DNA of 64,000 bases from Crocodylus rhombifer. Lineage: Eukaryota; Chordata; Crocodylia; Crocodylidae. Location: assembly GCA_038503035.1 (NCBI GenBank), contig JAVSML010024246.1:1077258-1141257 (forward strand). Direction: 5' to 3'. The notes under the pieces were generated by a model. It was not told the origin of the DNA. It was given only the letters and a program-made list of their open reading frames with translations, and made no database searches. This document shows, one piece after another, positions 59,917 through 64,000 of the stretch (the stretch's first letter is position 1; every line of letters starts with the position of its first letter). The translations under genes and the position numbers were made by a program.

Positions 59917-61579
59917 CTCTAGGCCATAAAGCAGTGTCAGTGTCATTCTGCAGCCACAGTTGTACTACTTAGACAGCTGTATTTATGATGGCCATAATTC
60001 ACTTTCTACTGGAAGGAGGACAAGAAGACCTAGTGCTGTCTACATTAACTTTCCATAAGAACTGACAGAGTTGGGCAGTAGGTTGCTAATTCTACTATAA
60101 CATGCTCCTTTATGGATGTTTTCAGGTAATGACAGTTAGGGTTAGGTGTCTGTCTTGAAGTGATAGATACCTATTGCCCCCGTTACCCCTTGTTTGAAAA
60201 TATACCTATATGCTCTAACTAAAATGTGATACTTTAAAAATAAAGGATCAGTTGTTCAGGTTGGTAAAAACCAGCAACAGAAGCAGAAGTTTAAATCGAT
60301 TCTGGTAATCTGGAAGAGAAAGTCAGCATGTCTGAATGAGGGGGGAATCTAGCATGCCCAAGAAGAGGAAAAATAATTTGAATTCCATGGAAAACTCCTT
60401 GCTTAAATTCCTTGTATTCCTGAAACACCTCACTGCCTGGATAAAATTTCCCATTGATAAGATTCCTCCCCTTGCTCTCTCCCCCTGTTCCCAGTAACAG
60501 TTGGCAAATGAGCTGGTGTGGAACTTCATTATGACCCAGAAAGCACAAGACCAAGCCAGCTGAGACTCTTCGCCTTGGGCACTGAGAAGCAAAACAAGCA
60601 AAAGGGCATTTTAGCAAATCAGTGAAATGACACACATGGTGGGTTGACAAGTTCTAGACTGGATCCTGCCAAAATTTGCTCACTGTTTTCTGCCTTATTC
60701 AAGGAAACGGCTCCCTTGAATTTCTAGGAATCACTTTGGAGTAATTTTCTTCTTTCTCTTTTTACTTGTGGGGGGCAGGGAATCGAGTTTGAAAGATTAG
60801 ACTCTGCATTGTTCGCTCTTGACTGTTTTTGAACGTTGATCTTGGATACAATATTGGAGAGGGGAAAACCTGAAGCTAATATTAACCACTGTCAACCTTA
60901 TTCACAGTTGGAGACTTTATCTTGGTGTGTATTTGCACACAATCTTGGCTTTAAGTACAATCACTTTCCTGTCTCTTTTTATTAATCCACGGAGAGTGCT
61001 CATTTAAAAATGTAGCAATACAGTGAAAGTGTATTCATGAGGGTGGAACAATAGGAGGTGCTGACTGCTACATTTGCTATCATCTTTTGAGAGCTCATGG
61101 ATAAATTCAGGAAATTTGTAATGTTGTCAATACTGTTGAAGTGGTGCTGTTTAAAGAAAGCTAAACTCACACAGGATCCCATCTCCACAGCCATTCAAAA
61201 AACTACATTCTCTTCAAGAGCTGTTGTGTATTTAATACAAACTGGTATGGGATAATTGAGGGATCACTTTGAATAAACCATTGTTGCCATGTTGTCATCT
61301 ATTAATCAATTCAGTAACCCAGATATACAAACCCCATGTATACACTTTCTTCAAGCACACCAATTTTGGCATGCTCAGCAGATACAAAACTAACAGATGA
61401 TATAGACACCTCTATTGGGCATTATATGATGCAAGGGCTAATTTAACAATAACTGTCTAGATCTGTAATGTGCCTTGTATTGTATTATGTACATTTCATA
61501 GAGAAACAGCAGCTTAACAGTGACAGAGTACTGCTATTAATTAGACACGCACACGCATATCCATTCCCCATAATCAGTA
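59917..61579. other. Intergenic, nothing recognised
   Basis: AT-rich, no gene seen. The 119-codon frame on the minus strand (60650-60291) has no domain. Confidence 0.45.
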
Positions 61580-62349
61580 GGGCTGTGTGAAGCTTCAGAG
61601 ATTCAGCCTGATTTCAGTGGCTGAATCTCCAAATCAAATCAGGAGACCCTTTAATCTCTCCGAATCAAATCGGAACCCTCCGAATCAATTTGCGGAAATT
61701 CGGTAATTCGAACATAGACACAGCTTTATATGTTTGGGTTTTTTTCCTACATACCTCAGAGTACCACGCGGCTTGTGAATGCTACTCTGCTGGGTTGGAT
61801 GACGCATCTCATAGGAGCATGGTGGGGTCCGCAGTGTGCTCGGCAGCACACCTGGAAGTGGACCAGAAGCACTTCTGGTCCTCTGCCAGGGAGTGTGCAG
61901 GGCCCGCCCCCCATGTCCCCATGGCTCGGCAATTGGTGCCTTCTGGGTCTGGGGGAGCACCTGGGATCCCCCTGTAGACAATTGCTAAGCTGGGAGCGGG
62001 GGGGGGAGGGGGTCAGCAAGCTTTCTGGCAGACCCAGAAGTGGACCAGAAGTACTTCCAGTCCACTTAAGCATTCATTGCCAAACATACAGGGCCCCCTC
62101 CCCCAGGCTCCTGTGGGATGCCCCATCCACCCCAGCATTGCAGCAATCGCAAGCTGAGCCTAGTACCTTGAGGTATGTAGAAAAAACATTTAAAGCTGTA
62201 TGTATTGCCAAATTGCTGATTCTCCAAATCAGCATCTAATCTTCAAATTTGGATTCGGCTGAATCAAATTGGGGACAGTAATACGAATCGAATCACTGTC
62301 CCAGATTTGGGCCAAATCTGAATTGAATAGGGCCCGTTTTGCATACCCC
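61580..62349. mobile_element. 770-bp palindromic DNA transposon with TA duplication
   Basis: Starts GGGCTGTGTGAAGCTTCAGA and ends with the complement of GGGGTATGCAAAACGGGCCC, flanked by TA on both sides (61578-61579, 62350-62351). Subterminal regions are rich in AATCAAATCGG / CCGATTTGATT-type repeats. Inner arms pair strongly: 61720-61765 (CAGCTTTATATG...CCTACATACCTCAGAGTACC) with 62160-62210. The CCAGAAGTG/CACTTCTGG motifs at 61855-61880 pair with 62033-62066. No transposase frame. Confidence 0.8.
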
Positions 62350-62514
62350 TAATACTTGGGTACATCTCTGGGAGCCTAAATTTCCACAGTCTTGCTATTT
62401 TTGGAGGGTCTTTGGTAATTATTAACCTGGGTGAAATGCAAGTGAGCAGTAATGCAGTCTTTATTCAGTGCATCAGTCATTTTCACTAAAGACACAGGCC
62501 CAGGTGGTATAAAT

Positions 62515-62820
62515 TACTGTATTTACTCAAATATAAGATAACCCCCATCAGTAATTGGAACCTATATGTAGAAAATTAATAACTTTGTTTATAATTATAA
62601 CAGTTGAGTTATAATTATAACAGTGAGTTTGTTTATAATTATAATAGAATCTAAATATTGGAGGTTAGCCTTGAATTTGTCCCCCTCCCACTGCTACAGC
62701 AGGGGATTTAAATCTAGGGGGCTGAGTGGCCTCCTTGCCCTCTGCCCCAACCCCCTGAACTTCTTCACCTTCTTCTCCCCCCACTTTACTGTCAGACTCC
62801 ACTTTCCCTGAGCACATGCA
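62515..62820 (+). mobile_element. DNA element of the ACTGYATTTACTCGA family, copy 2
   Basis: Starts TACTGTATTTACTCAAATAT, AAGATAACCCCC, then a TATAATTATAACAG expansion (62588-62644), TTGGAGGTTAGCCTTGAATT, TGTCCCCCTCCCACTGCTAC and ends TACTGTCAGACTCCACTTTC. It parallels 33541-33251 in inverted orientation. Confidence 0.7.
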
Positions 62821-63399
62821 AGTAAAGAACAAACTTGAAAACACTGACTTATAGGAATTTGTCTATATACAAACTGTTATGAGTACCCATAGACTTAGTT
62901 CATCCTGAATCAAAGCATTTTTTTTTTTAAAGTTACTTCCAGTTTTAGCATGGGTACTCCATAAACACGCTTTTAAGCAACACTTTTGAACCTACTTCTA
63001 TATAGCAGGAACTTATGCATTTCATTTTGTTCTTTAATATATATTTTACACCCCCTCCCTTTACTGTCCTAGTTTATAACTGACACTACCTACTTGACAG
63101 TCCATAACATACATCTACAATTAACAATCATCATCCCCATTATAGTAACTGCAACTGCATACCCACATGCCCATCTCCTTTAACCTTTACAATCATGCAA
63201 AGCAACCTCCATGCTCTCTGCGCTTCCCTCCTCTTTCCATCCCCTTGTATTTCTTTCTCCAGTCCTTAGTCTGTTGCCCTTTGTTGTCCTCGTCACTCAC
63301 CCCCACTTCATTGCTATTGTCATCCTCTTCCCCATAACCGTTGTTGGCGTTTTCTCTTGGGGGTCCCATTCTTGAACAATCCATGCCATTCTTTCCTCT
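62821..63399. other. Intergenic or LINE 3' region
   Basis: No gene. The C/T-rich 63170-63390, read on the minus strand, could be the 3' untranslated end of the LINE that follows. Confidence 0.4.
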
Positions 63400-63417
63400 T
63401 CCATGTGTCTTTCACAA

Positions 63418-64000
63418 TCATCTTTCCATTTCCTTCTGTCGTCTCGTAATACAGCTGTAGCTGTACTGCAAGAGGACTCCCATTCTGATGAAGTCCTTAA
63501 CTGACAGATTCATGTGCTTATATATAAGCAGGTTCCTAGTCTTCCTTAGGGCATTTCTGAAGCAGGATGTGAGCTGGTCAAAGCAGGCTGTCAGGGTCTC
63601 TTGCTCCTTGCTCAGGTGTCCAAGCAGCGCCACTTCTCTGGTCAGTATTTTGACTCCTGTCACCATTTGGAGAAATTAATTTATTCTCCACCACACTTCC
63701 CTGATGTACAGACAGCTCCAGAGGAGGTGATCAATTGTTTCCTCCTGCCCTGGTAGGTTTGCCTGGAGCAGCCCAGTGAGTGAGTCTGCCCCTCTATATC
63801 TCAGTGCCCACACAGGGAGTAGTAGGTTATGTGCCAGTCCAAGTCCCTGTGCTCCTTTTGCAGGTCCTTTTGGAAGATTAATTCCCTGGCAGCTGTTGCT
63901 GGATAATACGTCCATAAGTGACAGCTTATCTTTTGCCCTTACCACCTCCTGCATCTTACAGTTATTTGTTGTGGTCTTTTGCATAATTTTGTGTGTCCCA
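63418..64000 (-). mobile_element. Non-CR1 LINE ORF2 C-terminus (Tx1-like), cut by window edge
   Basis: Minus strand, one reading frame from 63984 to 63418, broken by a single in-frame stop at 63678-63676. It contains Gly-Gln-Glu-Glu-Thr-Ile-Asp-His-Leu-Leu-Trp-Ser-Cys, the Glu-x-x-x-His-x-x-x-x-Cys part of the C-terminal zinc-knuckle found in L1/Tx1-type ORF2 proteins, followed by Val-Trp-Trp. After the stop, Thr-Arg-Glu-Val-Ala-Leu-Leu-Gly and Ala-Leu-Arg-Lys-Thr-Arg-Asn-Leu-Leu resemble the helical end of Tx1 ORF2. The Tx1 label is from pattern memory. The reverse transcriptase would lie beyond 64000. Confidence 0.6.

Noticed and set aside
1..64000. Undescribed multi-gene system, tRNA or rRNA genes, viral integrations
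   Set aside because: I read both strands for clusters of conserved frames, cloverleaf-like tRNAs and retroviral gag/pol/env or LTR patterns and found none I could support. Apart from EDN1 the window is intergenic DNA and transposon remnants.

Overview
This is vertebrate nuclear DNA. The evidence is one spliced gene with GT/AG introns, a CpG-island promoter, a 3' UTR with an AATAAA signal, and a dense load of CR1-type LINE fragments, hAT-like MITEs, TA-flanked palindromic elements and repeats that look Penelope-like. CR1 dominance with several lineage-style MITE families points to a sauropsid. A crocodilian is my best guess and a turtle is the alternative; this is an inference from repeat style, not from a database comparison.

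The only protein-coding host gene I can support is endothelin-1 (EDN1), + strand, with five coding exons between 44685 and 48907 (exons 44685-44736, 45663-45810, 47046-47204, 47539-47646, 48769-48907; 201 aa). It has a CpG island, a TATA box (44596-44602), an AP-1 consensus (44575-44581), an AU-rich 3' UTR and a poly(A) signal at 50078. Its product is a secreted prohormone. A signal peptide is followed by a furin site, the 21-residue endothelin (residues 42-62), a Trp-Ile bond for endothelin-converting enzyme, a second furin site, and the four-cysteine endothelin-like domain.

Layout. 1-44290 is intergenic: CR1 fragments (1-480, 3885-4775, 8551-9015, an inverted pair at 14562-16112, an older copy at 24690-25355, and the longest at 38104-40085), several inverted-repeat MITEs, two copies of a 5' module shared by a 2.6-kb palindromic element (21067-23655) and a shorter relative (25944-27105), and long unique AT-rich stretches. 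44290-50105 is the EDN1 locus, with old repeats in introns 1, 3 and 4. 50106-64000 is intergenic again: hAT MITEs at 53545 and 59709, a 770-bp TA-flanked palindromic element at 61580, a DNA element at 62515, and the C-terminal part of a non-CR1 LINE on the minus strand running off the right edge.

I looked for an undescribed multi-gene system and see none. The most unusual points are the acidic residue 9 and C-terminal extension of this endothelin-1, the well-bounded MITEs with visible target-site duplications, and a hammerhead-ribozyme-like core in the repeat family at 484-660, 1600-1815 and 45375-45525. Repeat boundaries were read by eye and are usually good to about 20 bases.
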